From Brachybacterium sillae (GTDB lineage Bacteria; Actinomycetota; Actinomycetes; Actinomycetales; Dermabacteraceae): DNA of 64,000 nucleotides. Shown piece after piece: positions 45,220-54,232 of the stretch. A program made the position numbers and the translations under genes. A model generated the notes under the pieces. That model had not been told where the DNA came from, did no database searches, and saw nothing but the letters and a program-made list of their open reading frames with translations. The stretch's first letter is position 1. The number at the start of each line of letters is the position of its first letter. Location: the NCBI RefSeq assembly GCF_025028335.1, contig NZ_JAFEUW010000001.1, forward strand, positions 2,599,797 to 2,663,796. The letters run 5' to 3'.

Positions 45220-45836
45220 GTGATCTCCACCCTGACCGGACGCGTGACCCACCTGGGCCTGGACCATCTCGTGCTGGAGGTCCATGGTGTCGGTTACGCG
45301 GTGCGCACCACCCCCAGGCGCTGCTGGAGACCCGTCACGGCGACGAGCTGACCCTGCACACCGAACTGGTGGTGCGTGAGGACTCCCTGACCCTGTACGG
45401 CTTCCCCCGGCCCGAGGAGACCGAGGTCTTCCGGATCGTGCAGTCGGTCTCCGGCATCGGCCCCCGCATCGCCCTGGCGGTGCTCGCCGTGCTCTCCCCG
45501 GACGATCTGCGTCGTGCCGTCGCCGCGGAGGATGTCAAGACCATCACCCGCACTCCCGGCATCGGGCCGAAGGTCGCGCAGCGCATGGTGCTCGAGCTGA
45601 AGGACCGCCTGGGGCCGGCCACCGAGGTGGCGCCGTCCGATGCCGCCTCCACGGGGGCGCCGGCCCCCGCAGCCTCCCCGTCCGGGGCCGATGCCGATGT
45701 GGTCGAGGCCCTCGTCGGGCTCGGCTGGCCGGAGAAGGCCGCGGCGGCGGCCGTCACCGCCGTGGCCGAGGAGCACGACCATGAACCGGGCGCCGTGTTG
45801 CGCGCCGCCCTGCGCAGCCTCGGGGGTGCGCGGTGA
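45220..45836 (+). pseudogene. ruvA: Holliday junction DNA helicase subunit RuvA, frameshifted as given
   Basis: The N-terminal OB domain reads from GTG 45220 (ISTLTGRVTHLGLDH, LEVHGVGYAVRTT). At the C-run 45311-45315 the frame is lost: five C where six would give RTTPQALLETRHGDELTLH. The rest is normal in the next frame, with both helix-hairpin-helix motifs (VQSVSGIGPRIALAVL and TRTPGIGPKVAQRMVLELKD) and the C-terminal RuvB-binding domain ending ALRSLGGAR. All other residues look well preserved and the downstream ruvB is intact, so a sequencing or assembly error is as likely as true inactivation. It overlaps ruvB by GTGA. Confidence 0.85.
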
Positions 45837-46930
45837 CCGGGACCGACCATCCCGGGGTGGCCGGGGACCATCCGGGCGCCTCCCGGGGGATCACTCAGGG
45901 CGAGGGGCTCATGGATCCCGATTCCGGGGCTCTGGAGCGGGCCGCCGAGGCGGCGCTGCGTCCCCGCCGCCTCGCGGATTTCGTCGGCCAGAGCGTAGTG
46001 CGAGAACAGCTCTCCCTGGTGCTCGACGCCGCCGCCGCCCGGGGTCGGCCGCCGGAGCACATGCTGCTGTCGGGGCCCCCGGGCCTGGGCAAGACCACCC
46101 TGGCCATGATCATCGCCCAGGAACTGGGGGTCGGGCTGCGCCTCACCTCCGGGCCGGCCGTCCAGCATGCCGGGGACCTCGCCGCGATCCTCTCCTCCCT
46201 GGAGGAGGGGGAGGTGCTGTTCATCGACGAGATCCATCGCCTGGCCCGCCCCGCCGAGGAGATGCTGTACCTCGCGATGGAGGACTTCCGCGTCGACGTC
46301 GTCGTCGGCAAGGGCGTCGGCGCCACCTCCATCCCGCTGGAACTGCCGCCGTTCACCGCCGTCGGCGCCACCACCCGGGCCGGTCTGCTGCCCGCCCCGC
46401 TGCGCGACCGCTTCGGCTTCGTCGGGCACCTCGACTACTACCGCCCCGAGGAGCTGGAGGTCGTGGTGCAACGATCCGCGGCACGGCTCGGCGTGGAGAT
46501 CGCCGAGGACGCCGCCGCCGAGATCTCCCTGCGCTCCCGCGGCACCCCCCGCATCGCCAACCGGCTGCTGCGCCGGGTGCGCGACTGGGCACAGGTGCGC
46601 GGCAGCGGGGCCCTCGATCGTGACGCCGCCCGAGCGGCCCTCGCCATGTACGAGGTGGACGACCGCGGGCTGGACCGACTCGACCGGGCCGTGCTCACCG
46701 CCCTGTGCGAACGCTTCGGCGGAGGACCGGTGGGGCTGTCCACACTCGCGGCTGCCGTGGGGGAGGAGACCGAGACCGTGGAAACCATGGTCGAGCCGTA
46801 CCTGGTGAGGGAGGGGCTGCTGGCGCGCAGTCCCCGCGGCCGTCTCGCGACACCAGCCGCCTGGGAGCACCTGGGGCTCACCGCACCGCGCGGTGACACG
46901 ACGACACAGCCACCGCTCGGACGGTTCTGA
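45833..46930 (+). CDS. ruvB: Holliday junction DNA helicase RuvB
   Basis: 365 residues. AAA+ motor: Walker [21 protein letters not shown], Walker [20 protein letters not shown], sensor 1 [20 protein letters not shown], sensor 2 [18 protein letters not shown], and the winged-helix C-terminus [23 protein letters not shown] 45833 overlaps the ruvA stop; an internal ATG at 45911 ([18 protein letters not shown]) is the alternative and matches the usual family length better. Confidence 0.95.
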   Translation: MTGTDHPGVAGDHPGASRGITQGEGLMDPDSGALERAAEAALRPRRLADFVGQSVVREQLSLVLDAAAARGRPPEHMLLSGPPGLGKTTLAMIIAQELGVGLRLTSGPAVQHAGDLAAILSSLEEGEVLFIDEIHRLARPAEEMLYLAMEDFRVDVVVGKGVGATSIPLELPPFTAVGATTRAGLLPAPLRDRFGFVGHLDYYRPEELEVVVQRSAARLGVEIAEDAAAEISLRSRGTPRIANRLLRRVRDWAQVRGSGALDRDAARAALAMYEVDDRGLDRLDRAVLTALCERFGGGPVGLSTLAAAVGEETETVETMVEPYLVREGLLARSPRGRLATPAAWEHLGLTAPRGDTTTQPPLGRF

Positions 46931-46975
46931 GGCGCGGGCCGCTCGGCGTCTCCCTCATCCCGGAGGTCCGGCCGG

Positions 46976-46981
46976 TAGAGT
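46976..46981 (+). promoter_or_regulatory. Candidate -10 box of yajC-secDF
   Basis: TAGAGT about 55 nt before GTG 47036; GGAAGGACA lies before the start. Confidence 0.35.
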
Positions 46982-47035
46982 GGGGCGGTCATCGGCGGCC
47001 CGAGGTGGTCGCCGCACGCCCTCGGAAGGACACCG

Positions 47036-47437
47036 GTGGACCTCCTCCCTCTGATCCTGCTGTTCCTCGTCTTCATGCTGCCCATGCTGTGGCTGTCCAG
47101 CCGGCAGCGGAAGGTGCAGCGCGAGCAGCTGGCCATGCTCGCCGCCCTCGAGGTCGGCGATGAGGTCCGCACGCACAGCGGCTTCTACGGCCTGGTCACT
47201 GAGCTCTACGACGACGTCGTGATCCTCGAGACCGAGTCCGGTGCCCAGACGAAGTGGGCCCGTCAGGCCATCGCCTTCAAGGTCGACCCCACCACGGCCA
47301 CCGGCACCCTCGCCGGGGACCAGCCGGAGCCCGTCGGTGACGCCTCCGTCCCGCAGACCTCCGTGGACCGTCGGGGCGACGACCTGCAGGCCGATCGCCC
47401 GCTGGACGATCCGCGCGATCCGCGCGCCGAGCGCTGA
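47036..47437 (+). CDS. yajC: Preprotein translocase subunit YajC
   Basis: 133 residues. A single N-terminal membrane helix (LPLILLFLVFMLPMLWLSSR), then the typical RQRKVQREQLAMLAALEVGD and VRTHSGFYGLVTELYDDVV. The C-terminal 45 residues are acidic and disordered. An accessory of the SecDF complex, 23 bp ahead of secD. GTG 47036 follows GGAAGGAC. Confidence 0.92.
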   Translation: MDLLPLILLFLVFMLPMLWLSSRQRKVQREQLAMLAALEVGDEVRTHSGFYGLVTELYDDVVILETESGAQTKWARQAIAFKVDPTTATGTLAGDQPEPVGDASVPQTSVDRRGDDLQADRPLDDPRDPRAER

Positions 47438-47460
47438 GGCGGCCGGGAGGGACGCAGCTC

Positions 47461-49245
47461 ATGCCCGCACGACGCATCGCCCTGGCGGCGCTCGCGGTAC
47501 TCCTGCTCGCGCTCGGCGTGGGCATCGGCGCCGGCACCAGATGGGGAGGGTGGTCTCCCGCGCCCGCTCTCGCCCTGGATCTCGAGGGCGGCACCCAGGT
47601 CATCCTCCACGCCTCCTCGCTGGACGGTCGGCCCGTGGGGCGTGACGCCATGGACCAGGCGCGCCAGATCATGGCCCAGCGCATCAACGCGATGGGTGTG
47701 GCCGAGACCGAGATCAGCGTCCAGGGCGGCGACAACATCGTCGTCAGCGTCCCCGGCCAGATGGACCAGCAGACCAGCGCTGCTCTGCGGCAGACCGCCG
47801 CCATGAGCTTCCGGCCGGTGCTGGCGCAGATGGCTCCCGAGGGCAGCAGTGATGCCGGGGGAGCGCCCTCCGACAGCGCCCCCGACCCCTCCCAGCAGCA
47901 GTTCTCCGGCCCTGTCGCACCGAACCCCCAGGCGGATCCGGCTGCTCCCGCCGCATCCGACGGCGGTGGGGGGTCCGGCGGTCTGCCCTACCCGGCGTGG
48001 TCGGATCAGTGGATCACCCCCGAGGTGGAACGGCAGGCTCTGGCCGCGGACTGCACCGATCCCCGCTCCGTGCAGGAGGCCGCCGCCGGCACTCCCGCAA
48101 CGGAACCGATGGTGGTGTGCGACGCCGCGGGGACCGCGAAGTTCGTCCTCGGGCCGGAGGTCGTGGCGGGTTCGGAGATCCGCTCGGCCGACATCGGGGC
48201 CGAGTCCAGCCCCACCGGGCAGCCCACCGGCGCGTTCGCCGTGAACATGCGCTTCCAGGAGTCCGCCGCCCAGGATTTCGCGCAGATGACCTCCGCCCTC
48301 TACAACCAGCAGGGCGTGACCCAGTCCTTCGCGATCGTGCTGGACGACCAGGTCATCTCCGCACCGTTCGTGCAGGAGCCGTCCCCGGGTGGGGAGGCCT
48401 CCATCACCGGCAACTTCTCCCAGGAGACGGCGCAGACACTCGCGGACCAGATCAGCTTCGGTGCCCTGCCGCTGCAGTTCGAGGTGCAGTCCGAGCAGCA
48501 GATCTCCGCCACGCTCGGCACCGACCAGCTGGAGAAGGGTCTGCTGGCGGGGCTCATCGGTCTCGCCCTGGTGGTGGTGTACGCCCTCGTGCAGTACCGG
48601 GTCCTGGGCCTGGTCACCACCGCCAGCCTGATCGTCATGGCGGCCCTCGCCTACGGTGTGATCACCGTGATGTCGAACCTGCCGGAGTTCGGCTATCGCC
48701 TGTCGCTGGCCGGCGTCACCGGTCTGATCGTCTCGATCGCGTTCACCGCCGACTCCTTCATCGTGTACTTCGAGCGTGTGCGGGACGAGATCCGCGACGG
48801 GCGCGGCATCGTCAGCGCCGTCGACCGCGGGTGGGAACGAGCACGCCGGACCATCGTCGCCTCCGATGCGGTGAACCTCATCGCCGCCGGGGTGCTGTAC
48901 GCCCTGTCCACCGGCGGCGTGCGGGGCTTCGCCTTCACCCTCGGGCTGGCCACCATCCTCGACCTGCTGGTGGTGGTCCTGTTCACCCACCCTCTGCTGC
49001 GCTCCCTGGTGGAGACGCGCTTCTTCGGCAAGGGTCACCCGTGGAGCGGACTCGATCCCGCCCAGTTGGACCGGGACGTCCCGGCGTACGCGGGCCGAGG
49101 GCGCGTGCGCACCCCGCAGGAGCGGGGTCGGCGCGGTCGGGCCGAGGTGCCGGCCGAATCGCTGGCCGCCCGGAAGGCCCGGCTCGCGGCCGAGCAGGGG
49201 GAGACCCGTCCGGATGACCCCACCGGCGGGGAGGAGGCCCGATGA
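47461..49245 (+). CDS. secD: Protein translocase subunit SecD
   Basis: 594 residues. First membrane helix (RIALAALAVLLLALGVGIGA), LALDLEGGTQVILHAS (the D1 motif), the periplasmic P1 region with a Pro/Ser/Gly-rich insertion around 140-190, then FSQETAQTLADQISFGALPL and five C-terminal helices with LIVSIAFTADSFIVYFERVR and RTIVASDAVNLIAAGVLYAL. Uses proton motive force to pull exported proteins. ATG 47461 follows GGGAGGGAC. Overlaps secF by ATGA. Confidence 0.95.
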   Translation: MPARRIALAALAVLLLALGVGIGAGTRWGGWSPAPALALDLEGGTQVILHASSLDGRPVGRDAMDQARQIMAQRINAMGVAETEISVQGGDNIVVSVPGQMDQQTSAALRQTAAMSFRPVLAQMAPEGSSDAGGAPSDSAPDPSQQQFSGPVAPNPQADPAAPAASDGGGGSGGLPYPAWSDQWITPEVERQALAADCTDPRSVQEAAAGTPATEPMVVCDAAGTAKFVLGPEVVAGSEIRSADIGAESSPTGQPTGAFAVNMRFQESAAQDFAQMTSALYNQQGVTQSFAIVLDDQVISAPFVQEPSPGGEASITGNFSQETAQTLADQISFGALPLQFEVQSEQQISATLGTDQLEKGLLAGLIGLALVVVYALVQYRVLGLVTTASLIVMAALAYGVITVMSNLPEFGYRLSLAGVTGLIVSIAFTADSFIVYFERVRDEIRDGRGIVSAVDRGWERARRTIVASDAVNLIAAGVLYALSTGGVRGFAFTLGLATILDLLVVVLFTHPLLRSLVETRFFGKGHPWSGLDPAQLDRDVPAYAGRGRVRTPQERGRRGRAEVPAESLAARKARLAAEQGETRPDDPTGGEEAR

Positions 49246-50231
49246 CCACGCGCATGGCCCGACTGGGCAACGACCTGCACGCCGGTCGGCGGAGCCTCCC
49301 GATCGTGCGCCGTCGCCGCCTGTGGTATCTGTTGTCGATCGTCGCGATCCTGCTGCTGGGCACCCTCGCGGTGCTGCGCGGGGCCAACCTCGGCATCGAG
49401 TTCACCGGCGGCTCCGAGTTCCAGGTGGCGGGCGTCGCCTCCCCTGATCAGGAGATCGCCCGGGAGATCGTGCGCGAGGAGGTGCCCGGCAGCGAGCCGA
49501 GCATCACCGTGCTCGGGGAGGACACGGTGCGGGTGCGCACCGAACAGCTCGACTCCGATCGCACCGCCCAGCTGGGAGCCCGCCTCGCCGAGGCGTACGA
49601 CGTGCCGCCCGCCGGGGTCTCCAGTTCGTTCATCGGCCCGGTGTGGGGCGCCGATGTGACCGCCAAGATGCTCCGCGGTGTCGCCGTGTTCCTGGCGCTG
49701 GTGGCCGCGGTGATGGCGCTGTACTTCCGGGACCTTCGCGCCTCCCTGGCGGCGATGATCGCCCTGGTGCACGACATGCTCGTGACCGCCGCGGTGTACG
49801 GGGTGGTCGGCTTCGAGATCACCCCGGCCACCGTGATCGGGTTCCTCACCATCCTGGGGTACTCGCTCTACGACACCATCGTGGTGTTCGACAAGGTCCG
49901 CGAGAACCTCGAGGATCCGCAGCAGGCCCACGGCCGGGACATGGCCGGGGCGGTGGAGCTCGCCGCGAACCAGACCCTCATGCGGTCGGTGAACACCTCG
50001 GTGGTGGCGCTGCTGCCGGTCGGGTCGATCCTCGTGATCGGCGCGCTGCTGATGGGTGCCGGCACCCTGAAGGACATCTCCCTGGCCCTGTTCGTCGGCA
50101 TCCTCGCCGGCACCTATTCGTCGATCTTCCTCGCCCCCGGGCTGCTGGTCGATCTGCGCCGACTGGGCGGGGCGCGCCGGCCCGCCACGCCCCCATCCCG
50201 CGGTGGATCCGTCGCCGCACCCACCGCCTGA
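49242..50231 (+). CDS. secF: Protein translocase subunit SecF
   Basis: 329 residues. N-terminal RRRLWYLLSIVAILLLGTLA helix, LGIEFTGGSEFQVAG, then the SecF core SSFIGPVWGADVTAKMLRG, IGFLTILGYSLYDTIVVFDK and NQTLMRSVNTSVVALLPVGS. Forms the SecDF channel partner. The ATG overlaps the secD stop; apt follows 11 bp downstream. Confidence 0.95.
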   Translation: MTTRMARLGNDLHAGRRSLPIVRRRRLWYLLSIVAILLLGTLAVLRGANLGIEFTGGSEFQVAGVASPDQEIAREIVREEVPGSEPSITVLGEDTVRVRTEQLDSDRTAQLGARLAEAYDVPPAGVSSSFIGPVWGADVTAKMLRGVAVFLALVAAVMALYFRDLRASLAAMIALVHDMLVTAAVYGVVGFEITPATVIGFLTILGYSLYDTIVVFDKVRENLEDPQQAHGRDMAGAVELAANQTLMRSVNTSVVALLPVGSILVIGALLMGAGTLKDISLALFVGILAGTYSSIFLAPGLLVDLRRLGGARRPATPPSRGGSVAAPTA

Positions 50232-50242
50232 GGGAGGACCTC

Positions 50243-50800
50243 ATGACCGACCGTCCCGCCGCGCTCGACGAGACCCGCCTCGCCGAGCTGATGCGCACCC
50301 ACATCGCGGAGTACCCCGACTTCCCGCAGCCCGGAGTGCTGTTCCGCGATATCACCCCGCTGTTGCGGGACGCCGATGCTCTGCACGCGATCATCCGCCA
50401 CTGGGCGAGCCTGCTGCCCGCGGACGTCGAATACATCGTCGGCACAGAGGCCCGCGGTTTCGTGCTCGGGGCGCCGCTGGCGTACGAACTCGGCGCCGGT
50501 TTCGTGCCCGCCCGCAAGGCCGGCAAGCTCCCGGGGAACCCCCGCCGCCTGAGCTACGACCTGGAGTACGGCAGCGCCACCGTGGAGATGGCCGAGGGCG
50601 CCCTGCCCGCGGGTGCCCGCACCGTGGTGGTCGACGATCTCCTCGCCACCGGTGGCACCGCCGCAGCGACCATCGCCCTGGTGCGTGAGTTCGGCGCGGA
50701 GCTGCTGGGCGCCTCCTTCCTCATCGAACTGGAGGCCCTTGGCGGGCGCCGTCAGCTGCCCGAGGTCAACGTCACCGTCGTCTGGCCGATCCCCGACTGA
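50243..50800 (+). CDS. apt: Adenine phosphoribosyltransferase
   Basis: Salvages adenine to AMP with PRPP. 185 residues: HIAEYPDFPQPGVLFRDITP, YIVGTEARGFVLGAPLAYEL, VPARKAGKLPGNPRRLSYDL and the PRPP-binding VVVDDLLATGGTAAATIALV. ATG 50243 follows GGGAGGACC. It stands between secF and rel, the usual actinobacterial order. Confidence 0.95.
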   Translation: MTDRPAALDETRLAELMRTHIAEYPDFPQPGVLFRDITPLLRDADALHAIIRHWASLLPADVEYIVGTEARGFVLGAPLAYELGAGFVPARKAGKLPGNPRRLSYDLEYGSATVEMAEGALPAGARTVVVDDLLATGGTAAATIALVREFGAELLGASFLIELEALGGRRQLPEVNVTVVWPIPD

Positions 50801-50853
50801 GACCGGCTGGGCCGCCCCCGCACGTGCCCCGACCTCCGTCGTCGCCGTGGGCG

Positions 50854-50859
50854 TAGACT
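50854..50859 (+). promoter_or_regulatory. Candidate -10 box of rel
   Basis: TAGACT about 30 nt before ATG 50889; the leader carries GAGGGAGG. Confidence 0.4.
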
Positions 50860-50888
50860 GGCGCCCCCGCGGAACGAGGGAGGCCCCC

Positions 50889-53243
50889 ATGGACGATCGC
50901 AGCACCGCCCCCGGCGCCTCGGCCCCTGAGGAGGGAAGCACCGACAGCACCCCGGTGCTGCCGCCGTGGCGGCCCCGCCCCCGTCGCAGCCTGTTCGGAT
51001 ACCGCAACGCCCCGGCGGAGGACCGCATCCTCGCGCCGCTGCTGCAGGCGATCGCCAAGGTCTCCCCGAAGATGGACCTGGCGCTGGTGCGCCGCGCCTA
51101 CGCCGTCGCATCACGCGCGCACCACGGCCAGATGCGCAAGAGTGGCGACCCCTACATCACCCACCCGGTGGCGGTGGCCACGATCCTTGCGGAGCTCGGC
51201 AGCCCGAAGGAGGTCATCGCCGCGGCGCTGCTGCACGACACCGTCGAGGACACCGACTACTCCCTCGACGCCCTGCGCGACGACTTCGGGGAGGAGATCG
51301 CGGTCCTCGTCGACGGCGTCACCAAACTCGACAAGGTCACCTACGGGGAGGCTGCCCAGGCCGAGACCGTCCGCAAGATGATCGTCGCGATGAGCCGCGA
51401 CGTGCGGGTGCTCCTCATCAAACTCGCGGACCGGCTGCACAACGCCCGCACCTGGAAGTACGTGTCGAGTTCCTCCGCTGAGCGCAAGGCGAAGGAGACC
51501 CTGGAGATCTACGCGCCGCTGGCGCACCGCCTGGGCCTGAACACCATGAAGTGGGAGCTGGAGGACATCTCCTTCCAGGTGCTGTACCCGAAGGTGTACG
51601 AGGAGATCGTCTCCCTGGTGGCCGAACACGCCCCCGCCCGGGAGAGCTACCTGCGGTCGGTCTCCGGGCAGATCAACGCCGATCTGAGGGCCGCGCGGAT
51701 CAGGGCCGAGGTGACCGGTCGCCCCAAGCACTACTACTCCATCTACCAGAAGATGATCGTGCGCGGCCGCGACTTCGCCGACATCTACGACCTGGTGGGG
51801 GTGCGGGTGCTGGTCGACACGGTCCGCGACTGCTACGCGGTGCTGGGCATCCTGCATTCCCGCTGGTCGCCAGTGCCGGGCCGGTTCAAGGACTACATCG
51901 CCCTGCCGAAGTTCAACCTCTACCAGTCGCTGCACACCACGGTGATCGGCCCCACCGGCAAACCGGTGGAGATCCAGATCCGCACGCACGAGATGCACCG
52001 TCGCGCCGAGTACGGCGTGGCCGCGCACTGGAAGTACAAGGCCAAGCCGGGGGAGGGGGAGATCTCCCAGAGCGCCACCGAGGAGGCCGCCTGGCTGCGG
52101 CAGCTGATGGAATGGCAGAAGGAGACCTCCGACTCCGGGGAGTTCCTGGAGTCCCTGCGCTTCGAGATTAGCAGCCAGGAGGTGTACGTCTTCACCCCGA
52201 AGGGAGATGTCATCGCCCTGCCGCAGGGCGCCACCCCCGTGGACTTCGCCTACTCGGTGCACACCGAGGTGGGGCACCGCACCATGGGCGCCCGGGTCAA
52301 CGGCCGACTGGTCTCGCTGGAATCGGCACTGCAGACCGGCGACGTGGTGGAGGTGTTCACCTCGAAGGCGCCCGACGCCGGACCCAGCCAGGACTGGTTG
52401 ACGTTCGTGCGCAGCGCGCGAGCACGCACGAAGATCCGCCAGTGGTTCTCCAAGGAGCGCCGCGAGGAGGCGGTCGAACGCGGCAAGGAGGAGCTCTCCC
52501 GGGCCATGCGCCGGCAGAACCTGCCGCTGCGGCGTCTGCTCACCCACGACACCCTGCAGACCGTCGCCGCCGACCTCCATCTCGCCGACGTCGACGCGCT
52601 GTACGCCGCGATCGGTGAGGGGCACACCAGTGCCCAGCACGTCGCCGAGCGCCTCACCGCGCTGCTCGGGGGTCCCGACGCGGTGGAGGAGGACATCGCC
52701 GAGACCACCGTCCCCACCAAGGCCCGCAGCCGGGTGGCGCGCAGCGCGGGCGATGCCGACCAGGGGGTGGTGGTCGATGGCCAGGACGATCTGTGGGTGA
52801 AGCTCGCCAAGTGCTGCACCCCCGTCCCCGGGGACCCGATCCTCGGCTTCGTCACGCGGGGTGCCGGGATCTCCGTACACCGGGAGGATTGCACCAACGT
52901 CCAGAACCTGCGGCATCACGAGGGCGATCGGATCGTGCCCGTGCACTGGTCCGGACGCCACCACGGCGCCTATCTGGTGCACATCAAGGTGGAGGCGCTG
53001 GACCGTCCGCGCCTGCTCACCGACCTGGCGCTGGTGATCTCCGAGCAGCAGGTGAACATGCAGTCCGCCAGCTGCCACTCCAATGCGGACCGGTTGGCCT
53101 CCGCCTACTTCTCGTTCGAGCTGGCCGAGCCCTCGCATCTGGCCTCGGTGCTCTCGGCCGTGCGCCGCGTGGAGGGCGTGTACGACGCGTTCCGCGTCAC
53201 CGTCGACGGCAAGCCCGTCGCGCCGGCGACCGCCGGCGTGTGA
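50889..53243 (+). CDS. rel: Bifunctional (p)ppGpp synthetase/hydrolase Rel
   Basis: 784 residues making and degrading the stringent alarmone. HD hydrolase domain with HHGQMRKSGDPYITHPVAVA and LLHDTVEDTDYSLDAL (HDxxED kept, so hydrolase likely active). Synthetase domain: GRPKHYYSIYQKMIVRGRDF, FKDYIALPKFNLYQSLHTTV, EIQIRTHEMHRRAEYGVAAH. TGS domain EVYVFTPKGDVIALPQGATP, zinc-finger-like CCTPVPGDPILGFVTRGAGI, and a C-terminal ACT domain (RLLTDLALVISEQQVNMQSA). The ATG at 50889 gives the normal N-terminus with a short disordered extension. Confidence 0.95.
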   Translation: MDDRSTAPGASAPEEGSTDSTPVLPPWRPRPRRSLFGYRNAPAEDRILAPLLQAIAKVSPKMDLALVRRAYAVASRAHHGQMRKSGDPYITHPVAVATILAELGSPKEVIAAALLHDTVEDTDYSLDALRDDFGEEIAVLVDGVTKLDKVTYGEAAQAETVRKMIVAMSRDVRVLLIKLADRLHNARTWKYVSSSSAERKAKETLEIYAPLAHRLGLNTMKWELEDISFQVLYPKVYEEIVSLVAEHAPARESYLRSVSGQINADLRAARIRAEVTGRPKHYYSIYQKMIVRGRDFADIYDLVGVRVLVDTVRDCYAVLGILHSRWSPVPGRFKDYIALPKFNLYQSLHTTVIGPTGKPVEIQIRTHEMHRRAEYGVAAHWKYKAKPGEGEISQSATEEAAWLRQLMEWQKETSDSGEFLESLRFEISSQEVYVFTPKGDVIALPQGATPVDFAYSVHTEVGHRTMGARVNGRLVSLESALQTGDVVEVFTSKAPDAGPSQDWLTFVRSARARTKIRQWFSKERREEAVERGKEELSRAMRRQNLPLRRLLTHDTLQTVAADLHLADVDALYAAIGEGHTSAQHVAERLTALLGGPDAVEEDIAETTVPTKARSRVARSAGDADQGVVVDGQDDLWVKLAKCCTPVPGDPILGFVTRGAGISVHREDCTNVQNLRHHEGDRIVPVHWSGRHHGAYLVHIKVEALDRPRLLTDLALVISEQQVNMQSASCHSNADRLASAYFSFELAEPSHLASVLSAVRRVEGVYDAFRVTVDGKPVAPATAGV

Positions 53244-53282
53244 GGCGGGCGCCCGGAGGAGTCCGATGCCCCTGCCCGGGCC

Positions 53283-54122
53283 TCACCCCGGCGCGACCTC
53301 CTGCTGATCCCGCCTCCGCACCAGCGGCGGCAGTGTCCCCGACGGCGGCGGCGACGGCAGCAGACCGGCGAGCGGTCGGTGCGCGGTTTCCCGATCCCGG
53401 TGGGGCGGCGGCCCGGTCACCGCACGGCCCGGACGCAGACGTTCCCAGCGTTCCCGAGCCCGACGCGCGTGGGGGTGCCCGTCGATGGTCTGCAACCGCA
53501 GATCCACCTCCCGCGGGTCAAGGTGCCCGCTCATGAGCGCCGCCGTGATGAGCGACAGGGCGCGGTCGGGCAGGAACCTCAGCACATCCAGGGCCGCGCG
53601 CGAGGGCACCACCACCGGGGCCCCGCCCACCATCTCCACGTCCTCCGGTCCCACGGGCGCCTGACGCACCATCACCCCGCACAGCGAGGACGGCCGGGCC
53701 GTCGTCACCAGATCCAGGGGCCGGGGTGGGCGGCCACCGACAGCCACCCACAGGGCGGTGGCGGCACCGACCACATGGTGGTGGCGCAACGCCGGACCGA
53801 CGGCGCACCCCACGAGGACCGCCCGCAGGGGAGCATGGAGCGTGAGATCCGGGGGGAGTTGCACGCCGGGCACCACGGGCACCAGTTCACCCCGCAGGAT
53901 CATCGCGTCGGTGGCGGGGGAGACCGGGAAGCGCACCAGCATCCGCTCCATATCATGGGCCAGGTCGGCGGCGTGTTCCGACCAGGCGGAACACGGGTGT
54001 TCCGGGACCGGGGTGCGGATCAGCATGAACGCGGCACGTCGAGCCTCGGCACTCCGGGACGCCAGGGCACCGCCCCCCGGATCCTCCTCCCCGGGGCGCG
54101 CGGTGTCCTGTCCCGATGCCAT
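53283..54122 (-). CDS. Hypothetical protein resembling AbiEi-like antitoxins
   Basis: 279 residues. The middle carries the pattern of AbiEi/DUF559-associated proteins: LRAVLVGCAVGPALRHHHVV, GAATALWVAVGG, then a hydrophobic strand and GGAPVVVPSRAALDVLRFLP. The N-terminal winged-helix part is poorly defined and the C-terminus is a Pro/Arg-rich tail. No cognate AbiEii-type toxin is adjacent, so an antitoxin role is weak. ATG 54122 is preceded by TAGGCT at 6 nt, a leaderless start. Confidence 0.5.
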   Translation of the reverse strand: MASGQDTARPGEEDPGGGALASRSAEARRAAFMLIRTPVPEHPCSAWSEHAADLAHDMERMLVRFPVSPATDAMILRGELVPVVPGVQLPPDLTLHAPLRAVLVGCAVGPALRHHHVVGAATALWVAVGGRPPRPLDLVTTARPSSLCGVMVRQAPVGPEDVEMVGGAPVVVPSRAALDVLRFLPDRALSLITAALMSGHLDPREVDLRLQTIDGHPHARRARERWERLRPGRAVTGPPPHRDRETAHRPLAGLLPSPPPSGTLPPLVRRRDQQEVAPG

Positions 54123-54128
54123 GCGGCG

Positions 54129-54134
54129 AGCCTA
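54129..54134 (-). promoter_or_regulatory. -10 box of leaderless AbiEi-like gene
   Basis: Reverse complement TAGGCT, 6 nt before ATG 54122. Confidence 0.4.
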
Positions 54135-54232
54135 GGCAGAGGGGGCGCGGGCACCCGCAGTGACTGTGGACAGTCGAGAATGGGGAGGAAACGTGGGGTA
54201 CGAGCCGAGTCGTCCCAGCGGTCCCGGTGGCC

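Noticed and set aside
47263..49038. Long antisense frame over secD
   Set aside because: Same compositional artefact; secD is well supported.
53283..54122. AbiEi-like gene as a full toxin-antitoxin pair
   Set aside because: No adjacent AbiEii nucleotidyltransferase-type gene; only a weak resemblance to the antitoxin side.
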